A stretch of DNA of 64,000 nt, taken from positions 1 to 64,000 of the forward strand of contig DBGEOK010000004.1 of the NCBI GenBank assembly GCA_048370855.1, in the 5' to 3' direction. Positions 7,818 to 14,904 of the stretch are shown here, in pieces. The notes under the pieces were generated by a model. The model made no database searches. It was not told the DNA's origin and was given only the letters and a program-made list of their open reading frames with translations. The stretch is from Limiplasma sp048370855. Lineage in GTDB: Bacteria; Bacillota; Clostridia; Christensenellales; Aristaeellaceae. The translations under genes were made by a program, and so were the position numbers. Each line of letters begins with the position of its first letter. Positions within the stretch are counted from its first letter, which is position 1.

Positions 7818-9503
7818 ATGGCTTTTATCCCGACGACAGAGCTCCATGAATACACCCTGCCCGGTTTGCTCAGAAGGAACGCGGAGCGACTGCCGGATAA
7901 CGATTGCATCGTCGCCCCCGAGTTTGACGTTTGCTGGAGCTGGAAGGAGTTTGACCGCCGGACCGACGAGGTGGCGCGCGGGCTGTACGCCATGGGCATC
8001 CGCAAGGGCGACCATGTGGCCGTCTGGTCCACCAATACGCCGGAATGGGTGCTGATCCAGTTCGCGTCGGCCAAGCTCGGCGCCGTGCTGGTCACGGTCA
8101 ACACAAATTACAAGCAATTTGAGCTGAACTATCTGCTTTCCCAAAGCGACGCCAAAATGCTGGTGATGATCGCCGGGGTAAAAAACAACGACTATATCAA
8201 CCACATCACGGGGCTGGTGCCCTCGCTTTTGACCGAAAGCCCCGAAAACATAAGCTCCGGGCAGCTTCCCTGCCTCAAGCGGGTGGTGCTCATCGGGCGG
8301 GCGGAGAACCGGCCAAAGGGCATGGACAGCTTTCAGACCCTGTACGATCTGGCCGCCACGGTCCCCGAGAGCGTGGTGGAGGATAGCGTGCGCGCCCTTA
8401 ATACGCACGATACCATCAACATGCAGTATACCAGCGGCACCACGGGTTTCCCAAAGGGCGTGATGCTGACGCACTACAACATTACCAATAACGGACAATT
8501 CATGGGCGACTGCATGAAGCTGACGGAAAACGACCGGCTTTTAATCGTTGTGCCCCTATTCCACTGCTTCGGCTGTGTGCTGGGCATGATGAGCTGTTTG
8601 ACGCACTGCACCACCATCGTCCTCATGGACCACTACCACCCGCTTCGGGAAATGGAAATATTGCAAAACGCGCGCTGTACCGCCGTGCATGGCGTTCCCA
8701 CCATGTTTATCGGCATGCTGGAGCATCCGGATTTTGACAAATTCGACTTTTCCCGCCTGCGCACGGGGATTATGGCCGGAAGCCCCTGCCCCATCAAGAC
8801 CATGCGCGACGTAACCGAAAAAATGCACCTGAGCGAGCTGACCATAACCTACGGCCAAACGGAATGCAGCCCCGGCATGACCATGAGCCGCACCGACGAC
8901 CCGCTGGAGCTCCGGGTCAGCACGGTGGGCAAGCTCCTGCCCCATACCGAGGGCAGGATCATCGACCCGGAAACGGGGCGGGAGGTTCCGCGAGGCACGC
9001 AGGGCGAAATTGTGACGCGGGGCTACCATGTCATGAAGGGATACTATAAAATGCCCGAGGCGACGCGCCAGGCCATCGACGAGGAGGGCTGGCTGCACAC
9101 CGGCGATATCGGCACGATGGACGAGGAAGGAAATTTTCGGATTACCGGCCGGCTGAAGGATATGATTATCCGCGGCGGCGAGAATATCTATCCGCGCGAG
9201 ATTGAAGAATTTCTGTATACGCACGAGGCTGTCCGCGACGTTCAGGTAGTGGGCGTGCCGGACGAGAAGTATGGCGAGGAGGTCTGCGCCTGCGTCATTG
9301 TAAAGGAAGGCTGCGCGGTAACGGAGCAGGAGCTGATCGACTATGTCAAGGCGGGGCTCAGCAGGTTTAAAGCGCCGCGCTATGTGCTGCTGATGGATGA
9401 ATTTCCCATGACGGCGAGCGGAAAAATTCAGAAGTTTAAGCTTCGTGAGACAGGCGTGGAGCTGCTGAATCTTCAGTCGGCCGCGAATATCGAAACGGCG
9501 TAA
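7818..9503 (+). CDS. acyl-CoA synthetase (AMP-forming fatty-acid/short-chain-acid CoA ligase)
   Basis: 561-residue cytoplasmic ANL-superfamily enzyme expected to activate a carboxylic acid with ATP and join it to CoA. Motifs: YTSGTTGFPKGV at about 204-215 (phosphate loop), YGQTECS (A5), GWLHTGDIG (A7), GRLKDMIIRGGENIYPREIE (A8 hinge) and the C-terminal catalytic lysine in TASGKIQKFK near residue 535. Length and order fit the FadD/medium-chain group; chain length cannot be read from sequence. The ATG follows TTGAGGAGG. The gene stands alone behind a T-box leader, which is unusual, because T-boxes normally control aminoacyl-tRNA synthetase or amino-acid synthesis and transport genes. I infer a role in making a branched-chain amino acid from the matching fatty acid. 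Confidence 0.9.
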   Translation: MAFIPTTELHEYTLPGLLRRNAERLPDNDCIVAPEFDVCWSWKEFDRRTDEVARGLYAMGIRKGDHVAVWSTNTPEWVLIQFASAKLGAVLVTVNTNYKQFELNYLLSQSDAKMLVMIAGVKNNDYINHITGLVPSLLTESPENISSGQLPCLKRVVLIGRAENRPKGMDSFQTLYDLAATVPESVVEDSVRALNTHDTINMQYTSGTTGFPKGVMLTHYNITNNGQFMGDCMKLTENDRLLIVVPLFHCFGCVLGMMSCLTHCTTIVLMDHYHPLREMEILQNARCTAVHGVPTMFIGMLEHPDFDKFDFSRLRTGIMAGSPCPIKTMRDVTEKMHLSELTITYGQTECSPGMTMSRTDDPLELRVSTVGKLLPHTEGRIIDPETGREVPRGTQGEIVTRGYHVMKGYYKMPEATRQAIDEEGWLHTGDIGTMDEEGNFRITGRLKDMIIRGGENIYPREIEEFLYTHEAVRDVQVVGVPDEKYGEEVCACVIVKEGCAVTEQELIDYVKAGLSRFKAPRYVLLMDEFPMTASGKIQKFKLRETGVELLNLQSAANIETA

Positions 9504-9510
9504 ATCAAAT

Positions 9511-9564
9511 CGGCGAAGCGGCGCGGAAACGTCCCGGAGGGGACGGTTCCGCGCCGCTTCGCCG
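9511..9564 (+). terminator. 25-bp hairpin after the acyl-CoA ligase gene
   Basis: Positions 9511-9535 pair with 9540-9564 at 24 of 25 places around the loop GGAG. It starts eight bases after the stop codon. There is no T-run. It directly borders repeat copy 3. Confidence 0.7.
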
Positions 9565-9770
9565 AGGGCGTCGAGAAGGCTCGCCTTACGGCGATCTTTT
9601 CCGACGAAAACTGATGTTTTGGCAATGCCGAAGCTCCCCGCCCGCCTGGGTGCCGCGCGCGTCAAAAGCACCGGATCAATTGCCGACCGCGGGTCAGCCA
9701 GGCGATCCGATTTCATATGGAGGGGCTGAGGCCCCTCCAAGCCACTCCAAAATGGGTTTGTCAACAGGCT
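9564..9770 (+). repeat. dispersed intergenic repeat, copy 3
   Basis: Starts GAGGGCGTCGAGAAGGCTCGCC, then GGCGATCTTTTCCG, GAAGCTCCCCGCCCGCCTGG, CAGCCAGGCGAT, ATTTCATATGGAGGGGC with its complement, and ends AAAATGGGTTTGTCAACA. The end sections are nearly identical to copy 1, and the first half to copy 2 read on the opposite strand. Confidence 0.75.
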
Positions 9771-9782
9771 GGGCGAAGCGGC

Positions 9783-10058
9783 TCAGGCTCTTTGATAGCT
9801 GATTTCCAGGTGGTAGTTTTCCCGCGCAGCATCCCGAAAAACGGCAAGCAGCCTTGGCAGGTAGTCCTCCATTTTGCCGCGCGGCGCCGCGGGGTAGACG
9901 ACATGGATTGAAAGAGGCTCCGTCTCGCTCGTCAGCTCGTCGTGAAGCGCGTCCAGGTTCGCGCCATAATAAAACGGGAAATTGAGCGTTTCCTTTAAAT
10001 AGCGGTGCAGTGAAATCTTTTCCTCAAAGGGGGTGACGTCCAGGGTAACCTCGCGCAT
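9783..10058 (-). CDS. barstar-family ribonuclease inhibitor
   Basis: 91-residue cytoplasmic protein that should bind and block the barnase encoded just upstream, protecting the producer. The barstar hallmark YYGANLDALHDELT is present and supplies the two aspartates that plug the barnase active site (Asp35 and Asp39 of Bacillus barstar). Trp38 of barstar is His here, and the Glu76 position is Asp (VFRDA). Length equals classic barstar. The ATG follows GAGGAGG and lies 16 bases after the stop of the barnase gene, so both are made from one mRNA. A single inhibitor serves a two-domain nuclease. Confidence 0.93.
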   Translation of the reverse strand: MREVTLDVTPFEEKISLHRYLKETLNFPFYYGANLDALHDELTSETEPLSIHVVYPAAPRGKMEDYLPRLLAVFRDAARENYHLEISYQRA

Positions 10059-10074
10059 CGTGCCGCCTCCTCGC

Positions 10075-10908
10075 CTAATAAAGCCTTGTAAAGCTTTGGT
10101 AGTTATCCGTTGTATAGTAGATCAGCCCGTCGCTGGAATAAACGAGGCGCTCCCGGCCCCGCTTGCCGTCCTGTATATTGACGTCGCACTCGTGCCAGGC
10201 GCGTCCGTCGGCGTCCGGCAGCAGGCCCTCGCGGTTTCCGAAGGCATCCCCGCCAATGGCGCCGCCCGGAGCGACCGCCTCCAGGTTGTCCTTTTGGCGG
10301 CTCCATCCAAGCTTCTTTGCCTCGCTCTTGGTCAGATAATTATCGGGCAGCCTGCCATACCTGTGCAAGTAGGCGGCTACCTCTCCGCATGAGGTGTATT
10401 TTCCGCTTTTCTGAACCTTGATCTCCGCCCCGACCGCGCCGTCTCCCCGCGTCACGGTTACCTGGACGAAGGTGTTGTAATGGTCCTCGGTATAGTACAT
10501 CAGCCCATCGTTTGAAAAGATGAGGCGCTTGCCTCCCCGGTAGCCGCCGCTGAAGTCGATATCGCATTCCGTCCACCGGCGGCCCTTAGCGCTGGGCAGG
10601 CCGCCCTCGTAGTTGCCAAACGGGTCCCCGCCGATGGAGCAGCCCGGAGCGACTTCGTCAAGGTTTCCCTGCCGGCTGCTCCAGCCCAGCTCCTCCGCCT
10701 CCCGCTTGGACAGAAAATTCTGCGGCAGCCTTCCATAGGCGTCCAGGTAGACGGCGACTTCCTCCAGCGTATGATACGCGCCGTCCTCCGTTACCGGATA
10801 GCTTGGCGCGAAAATGGAAAGGACGTCCGCCTCCGCCGCCGCCGATGACAGCGCAAACAGCGTGAGCGTGAGCGCCAGCGCCCGCTTGATCCAGCGTTTT
10901 GTATGCAA
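10075..10908 (-). CDS. secreted tandem-barnase protein (two ribonuclease domains)
   Basis: 277 residues: signal peptide 1-26 (RALALTLTLFALSSAAAEA), barnase domain 1 at about 44-150 and barnase domain 2 at about 170-277. In Bacillus barnase the catalytic set is Lys27, Glu73, Arg83, Arg87 and His102, with Arg59 in base recognition and barstar contact. Domain 1 keeps Lys68, Glu114, Arg124, Arg128 and His143, but has Tyr100 at the Arg59 place. Domain 2 keeps Lys194, Arg226, Glu240, Arg250 and Arg254, but has Asn269 in place of His102 (TTDNYQSF), a change expected to abolish catalysis. So the first copy looks active and the second not. The start is TTG at 10908 after GGGGAGGAG. It sits between a PHP-domain gene and barstar in one operon. 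A secreted toxin or a nutrient-scavenging RNase are both possible. Confidence 0.93.
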   Translation of the reverse strand: MHTKRWIKRALALTLTLFALSSAAAEADVLSIFAPSYPVTEDGAYHTLEEVAVYLDAYGRLPQNFLSKREAEELGWSSRQGNLDEVAPGCSIGGDPFGNYEGGLPSAKGRRWTECDIDFSGGYRGGKRLIFSNDGLMYYTEDHYNTFVQVTVTRGDGAVGAEIKVQKSGKYTSCGEVAAYLHRYGRLPDNYLTKSEAKKLGWSRQKDNLEAVAPGGAIGGDAFGNREGLLPDADGRAWHECDVNIQDGKRGRERLVYSSDGLIYYTTDNYQSFTRLY

Positions 10909-10935
10909 TAAAAGCTCCTCCCCTCTGTTTGGCGG

Positions 10936-11817
10936 TTATTTCAGGGATATCGGGTTGGACCAGGCGCTTTTGCCTTCCGCGTCCATAATCTGCACACGAA
11001 GGAAGGTTTCTCCCCGGTTGGCGGAAAGGTCATAGCGGCCGGAGGTCATGCCTTCGCCGGTCAGGCAGCGCCCGTTGGCCCACACAAGGTTGCTGTAAAA
11101 AAGAATGGTTGTCACGGGAGAGCAGCGGACGCTCAGATATCCGCCGTCCAGGGAAATCTGTTCAAAGCGGGGTCCCTGCGAGCAATAGAAGCGGCCCTCG
11201 TCCAGCGCCGAAAGAATCCCCTCCTGGGAAAGCTCGTCCGCCTGCACCATGGTAAAGCCGCGCCCGGCCTCTCCCTGGTAGCGGTGAGCGTCGTCCGAGG
11301 CGACGACGTTATACAGCGCGCCGTGCGAAGCGGCTATATCCAGAAGGACGGAGGAATCCGCCCGATCGCCGTTCCAGGGATAGGTGGATACACTGTTGTA
11401 AATTTCCGCGGCGGTCACGTCCCGCAGGGCGCAGAGCGTGGCGGTCGTGTTGAGCGACCAGGCCGGATGCGCCAGAATGGCGCGTCCGCCGCAACGGCGG
11501 ATGGCGTCGATACAGCCCTGGGGCCCCTGAAGGCGGGACGCATAGCTTTCGTACTCCGGGCGCATGCCGATCCCGACGAGGTGCAGCGCCTCGCCCGCCA
11601 GCATAAAGTCCATTTCCAGCCCCGGCAGCAGGAGCATGCCCTCGTCTGTATGGGCGGCTTCCGAAAGAATCCGGTGGTCGGTCAGGGCCAGAAAATCATA
11701 GCCAAGCCTGCGGTAGACCGCCTTGACCTCCTGAGGCGGCAGAACGCCGTCGCTCCGGGTGGTGTGGCAGTGCAAATTTCCCTTCCAAAACGGCTTTTGG
11801 TCATGAAAAAGGTTCAT
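10936..11817 (-). CDS. PHP-domain metal-dependent phosphoesterase
   Basis: 293 residues, cytoplasmic. Metal-binding PHP motifs appear in order: LHCHTTRSDG (about 14-24), ALTDHR, GLEMDF, ILAHPAW and VVASDDAHRY. The last 80 residues look like an added beta domain (FEQISLDGGYLSVRCSPVTT). Family members hydrolyse phosphodiesters or nucleotide phosphates, for example 3',5'-nucleoside bisphosphates, through a trinuclear metal site; the substrate here is unknown. It is the first gene of the operon with tandem barnase (27-base gap) and barstar, so a role in handling RNA breakdown products is conceivable but only inferred. Confidence 0.85.
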   Translation of the reverse strand: MNLFHDQKPFWKGNLHCHTTRSDGVLPPQEVKAVYRRLGYDFLALTDHRILSEAAHTDEGMLLLPGLEMDFMLAGEALHLVGIGMRPEYESYASRLQGPQGCIDAIRRCGGRAILAHPAWSLNTTATLCALRDVTAAEIYNSVSTYPWNGDRADSSVLLDIAASHGALYNVVASDDAHRYQGEAGRGFTMVQADELSQEGILSALDEGRFYCSQGPRFEQISLDGGYLSVRCSPVTTILFYSNLVWANGRCLTGEGMTSGRYDLSANRGETFLRVQIMDAEGKSAWSNPISLK

Positions 11818-11849
11818 CCATCAGGTTCCCCCTTTGTTTGGATATAAGG

Positions 11850-11878
11850 ATTATAACGTGACAACGGAAGAAATGCAA
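11850..11878 (-). promoter_or_regulatory. promoter of the PHP-barnase-barstar operon
   Basis: Minus strand TTGCAT (11878-11873), 17-base spacer, TATAAT (11855-11850), about 33 bases before the ATG of the PHP gene. It overlaps back-to-back with the plus-strand promoter at 11891. Confidence 0.75.
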
Positions 11879-11890
11879 GGCGGCGCCGCC

Positions 11891-11919
11891 TTGCAATCAG
11901 ATGGCTTCTATGCTAAGAT
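11891..11919 (+). promoter_or_regulatory. promoter of the exported protein / SDR / VanZ-RDD operon
   Basis: TTGCAA (11891-11896), 17-base spacer ending TATGC, then TAAGAT (11914-11919). It lies 35 bases before the chosen start. Confidence 0.65.
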
Positions 11920-11953
11920 AGGACAAGGGTTTCGGCCCTCGGGAGGTGTTTGG

Positions 11954-12469
11954 ATGCGCGTTTTCAGGGGCTGGCCGGCTTGCGTTTTCTGCTGCTGTTT
12001 GCTCCTTGCCGCCGCGTCTGCCGAGGCGTCGCGCGTCCTGGTGCGCGACGCCGGCATTGCCTTTACCATGCCCGAGGAGATGTCCGAGCGGGCGCTGCCT
12101 GAGGAGGCGAAGGCGGCGGGCGCGCTGTTTGCCGCCGAGACGGAGGACGGCTCCCTCCGCCTTGTGCTGACGGCGGGCCCGCTTCGGCGCAAAGGGATTG
12201 AAACGGCCTCCGAGCTGGCGGACCGCCACCGCAAGGACGGCAACGTGACGGTCCAAGACCCGGTGACGGTAAACGGCCTTGAATTTATCCTCAGCGACGA
12301 GGTGGCGGAGGAAGACGGCGGCCCCGTCGTCTTTCGGATGGCCACGGCGGTCGTTCACGAAACGCAGATCACGTTTTTCTTCATCGACCGGACGGGAGAG
12401 CATTCCGGCGTTCCCCGTGAGGTGGTCGGGAGCGTGGTTGCGGACGCAGAAAAGGAGACGGGAATATGA
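11954..12469 (+). CDS. small exported protein of unknown function
   Basis: 171 residues: signal peptide about 1-25 (WPACVFCCCLLLAAASAEAS) followed by a compact domain (VLVRDAGIAFTMPEEMSERA to VVADAEKET). The mature part looks like a single alpha/beta domain similar in style to PsbP/LpqN-like lipid-handling exported proteins (residues on the pattern GIAFTMPEEM...LVLTAGPL), but I cannot assign a family. The start is set at 11954 because it follows GGGAGG by seven bases, lies downstream of the promoter and begins the signal peptide. Its stop overlaps the next ATG by four bases (ATGA), so it is translated together with the SDR gene. Confidence 0.7.
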   Translation: MRVFRGWPACVFCCCLLLAAASAEASRVLVRDAGIAFTMPEEMSERALPEEAKAAGALFAAETEDGSLRLVLTAGPLRRKGIETASELADRHRKDGNVTVQDPVTVNGLEFILSDEVAEEDGGPVVFRMATAVVHETQITFFFIDRTGEHSGVPREVVGSVVADAEKETGI

Positions 12470-13488
12470 AAGCATTGTTGATCGGCGGCACAGGAACCAT
12501 CAGCGCGGCGGTTTCCAAGCGGTGCGCCGCGCTGGGGTGGGAGCTGACGCTGCTGAACCGCGGCAGCCGGCCTGCCTTTGCGCCCGCCGGCGCGCGCGTG
12601 CTCAACGCGGACGCCCATGACGAACAAGCCGTGCGCGCCGCCCTGGGGGACGAGCGCTTTGATGTAACGGCGGATTTCATCGCCTTTACGCCCGAGGACG
12701 CGGAACGCGATATCCGGCTTTTCTCCGGCAGGACGGAGCAGTATTTCTTCATCAGCTCCGCGTCGGCCTATCAAAAGCCGCTGGCCTCGCCATGGATTAC
12801 CGAGGGCACGCCGCTGGCCAACCCCTTCTGGCAGTACAGCCGAGATAAGATCGCGTGCGAGGACGCGCTGATGCGCGCGTATCGGGAAACCGGCTTTCCC
12901 GTCACAATCATCCGCCCCAGCCACACCTATGGCTGCCGGAGCGTACCGGTGGCGCTGCACGGCCAAAACGGAAGCTTCGCCGTATTGGAGCGTATCCGAA
13001 CGGGACGCAGGGTGATTGTTCCCGGCGACGGGCTGACGCTGTGGACGCTGACCCATAGCGACGATTTTGCCGTGGCGTTTTGCGGCCTGATGGGCAACGC
13101 GCATGCCCGGGGAGAAGTTTTTCATATTACTAGCGACGAAAGCCTGACCTGGAACCAGGTATACGAGGCTATCGGCGCGGCGGTGGGCGCTAAACCCAGG
13201 CTGACCCATATCGCCAGCGAAACGCTTGCCAAGCTTTGCCCCGCCTATCTGGGAGAGCTGATCGGCGACAAAAGCAACACGGTGCTGTTTGATAACGCGA
13301 AAATCAAGCGCGCGGTTCCGGAATTCAAGGCCCAAACGCGCTTTGATCAGGGCGTGCGCCAGGCGGTGCGGTATATTTACGCCCATCCGGAATGCCAGAC
13401 GGCGGACCCGGAGTTTGACGTCTGGTGCGACGCCGTGATCGGGCAGTACGAGCGCATGACGGACGCCATGCCGAAGCTAAAGAGGTAA
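12466..13488 (+). CDS. NAD(P)-dependent epimerase/dehydratase (extended SDR family)
   Basis: 340 residues with a Rossmann nucleotide-binding start (LLIGGTGTISAAV; GxxGxxx variant), a serine in FISSASAYQK and the catalytic Tyr-Lys pair in YSRDK (about 125-129). It resembles the CSP41/nucleotide-sugar epimerase branch, where the glycine motif is GGTG.IG. Substrate unknown; nucleotide sugars are typical. It is translationally coupled to the exported protein upstream and followed after four bases by the VanZ-RDD gene, which hints at a cell-envelope role. Confidence 0.85.
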   Translation: MKALLIGGTGTISAAVSKRCAALGWELTLLNRGSRPAFAPAGARVLNADAHDEQAVRAALGDERFDVTADFIAFTPEDAERDIRLFSGRTEQYFFISSASAYQKPLASPWITEGTPLANPFWQYSRDKIACEDALMRAYRETGFPVTIIRPSHTYGCRSVPVALHGQNGSFAVLERIRTGRRVIVPGDGLTLWTLTHSDDFAVAFCGLMGNAHARGEVFHITSDESLTWNQVYEAIGAAVGAKPRLTHIASETLAKLCPAYLGELIGDKSNTVLFDNAKIKRAVPEFKAQTRFDQGVRQAVRYIYAHPECQTADPEFDVWCDAVIGQYERMTDAMPKLKR

Positions 13489-13492
13489 CGAC

Positions 13493-14692
13493 GTGCGCCA
13501 GTATATCGAGCCGATTCAAACGGCAGTTCTCTTCTTTCCCTTTGTGGCGCTTCTATTCACGCTGCCCTACATGCTGGCGCAGTATCGCAGATACGGCGCG
13601 ATCCTGCTGCTGCGCACGGCCATTATCTATTCGTTCATCCTCTACCTGATGTGCGCCTACTTCCTGACCATCCTGCCCCTGCCGGATGTGGAAACCGTAA
13701 GCCGGCTAACCTCCCCCACCATTCAGCTAATCCCGTTTCGTGAGATTGTGGATCTGTTCGCGCATTCCGGGGCGGACTGGGCTAACCCGGCCACCTATTA
13801 CCGCGTGTTCGTGGGCCACGACTTTTTTCAAATCATCGCCAATATCCTAATGACCGTGCCCTTTGGCATATATCTGCGCTATTATTTTGGATTCAGCCTC
13901 AAAAAAACGGCTGCCCTGACCCTTTGCCTCAGCCTGGTCTTTGAGCTGACGCAGCTAAGCGGGCTGTTCGGCGTCTATCCGCGTCCCTACCGGCTTGCGG
14001 ATGTGGACGACCTGATAACCAACACGCTGGGCGGGATCATCGGGTATCGCATTGCGCCCTTGTTTATGAAGTTCCTGCCGTCCAAGGAACGGATGGATGC
14101 CGTGGCTTATAAGCGGGGGACGCAGGTATCGGTCACCCGGCGCGGCTTTGCCGCCATGCTGGACGGCATTGTGCTGATGATCTCGCTTGCGCTTCTGATG
14201 TGGCTGTTCCCGCGCCTGCTGCCCTACCAAAGCGGCGCCGGCGGGCTGCTGGTATGGTTTCTAAGCTGGTACTCGGCGGGCATCGTCTTGTATTTCATGC
14301 TGGGCGAGTGGCTGATGAAGGGGCGGAGCATCGGCAAAAGGCTGCTTCACCTTCGCCTGACCGATATTCGGGACGGCGGACGCCCCAAGCTGTGGCAGTG
14401 CGTGGTTCGTTATACGGTGCTGTATTTACTGGTGCTGCCCACGCCGCTGCTGCTTTTGATGGCAATCGCCCTGGGCGACTTCAGCGGCGGAAGGCTGGTG
14501 CTGCTGATCGGCGCGTGCATCGCGCTTTTGCTGGTATATATCCTGTTCTGGCTGCTGCTGGCGGTGCATGTATTTACGCACAGCATTCAACTGCTTCATG
14601 ATAAGCTGAGCATGACGCAAAATGTGAGCACGCTTAGGGTGAAGCCGGCGGCTGACAACGCCACGGCGTCCGACGCCCCGCCATATGCCTGA
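13493..14692 (+). CDS. VanZ-RDD two-domain membrane protein
   Basis: 399 residues, about nine hydrophobic segments. Residues 1-195 match the VanZ-like family (helices at about 10-30, 42-62, 110-130 and 145-160, with VFELTQLSGLFGVYPRPYRLADVDDLITNTLGG as its hallmark region). Residues 205-375 are an RDD domain, with the Arg of RRGFAAMLDGIVLM and GRSIGKRLLHLRL. VanZ proteins confer low-level teicoplanin resistance in enterococci by an unknown mechanism; RDD proteins are membrane proteins of mixed roles. The fusion is known in Bacillota. Start is GTG after AGAGGT, which overlaps the previous stop. The tail is hydrophilic. Confidence 0.85.
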   Translation: MRQYIEPIQTAVLFFPFVALLFTLPYMLAQYRRYGAILLLRTAIIYSFILYLMCAYFLTILPLPDVETVSRLTSPTIQLIPFREIVDLFAHSGADWANPATYYRVFVGHDFFQIIANILMTVPFGIYLRYYFGFSLKKTAALTLCLSLVFELTQLSGLFGVYPRPYRLADVDDLITNTLGGIIGYRIAPLFMKFLPSKERMDAVAYKRGTQVSVTRRGFAAMLDGIVLMISLALLMWLFPRLLPYQSGAGGLLVWFLSWYSAGIVLYFMLGEWLMKGRSIGKRLLHLRLTDIRDGGRPKLWQCVVRYTVLYLLVLPTPLLLLMAIALGDFSGGRLVLLIGACIALLLVYILFWLLLAVHVFTHSIQLLHDKLSMTQNVSTLRVKPAADNATASDAPPYA

Positions 14693-14785
14693 CTTAACAA
14701 GCTCTGGACAGGCCGCCCGTCAGCCGCCGGACGGCCCGCCTTTCACCGTCGGCGGTTGTTTTGGCAATTCATCCATAGCGAAAAA

Positions 14786-14803
14786 CCCCGGCGCGCGCCG
14801 GGG
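14786..14803. terminator. GC hairpin after the VanZ-RDD gene
   Basis: CCCCGGC and GCCGGGG around GCGC, preceded by AAAAA. A T-run exists only for minus-strand reading. It lies about 95 bases after the stop codon. Confidence 0.45.
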
Positions 14804-14837
14804 CGGGCAGCCGCGCAAACCTATCCCTGTCTTACGC

Positions 14838-14866
14838 TTGACATGATTTGTCCATATCCATATAAT
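14838..14866 (+). promoter_or_regulatory. promoter of the LacI-family regulator
   Basis: TTGACA (14838-14843), 17-base spacer, TATAAT (14861-14866): a perfect consensus promoter 39 bases before the start codon. No copy of the operator-like sequence of 23336-23351 is seen here, so self-repression is not evident. Confidence 0.9.
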
Positions 14867-14904
14867 CAATTCAATCTCATTTCAGAAAGAGGGATTGTCT
14901 CAAC

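Noticed and set aside
13493..14692. Glycopeptide-resistance island suggested by the VanZ domain
   Set aside because: No vanA/H/X-type gene is nearby, and VanZ-RDD fusions are common chromosomal membrane proteins.
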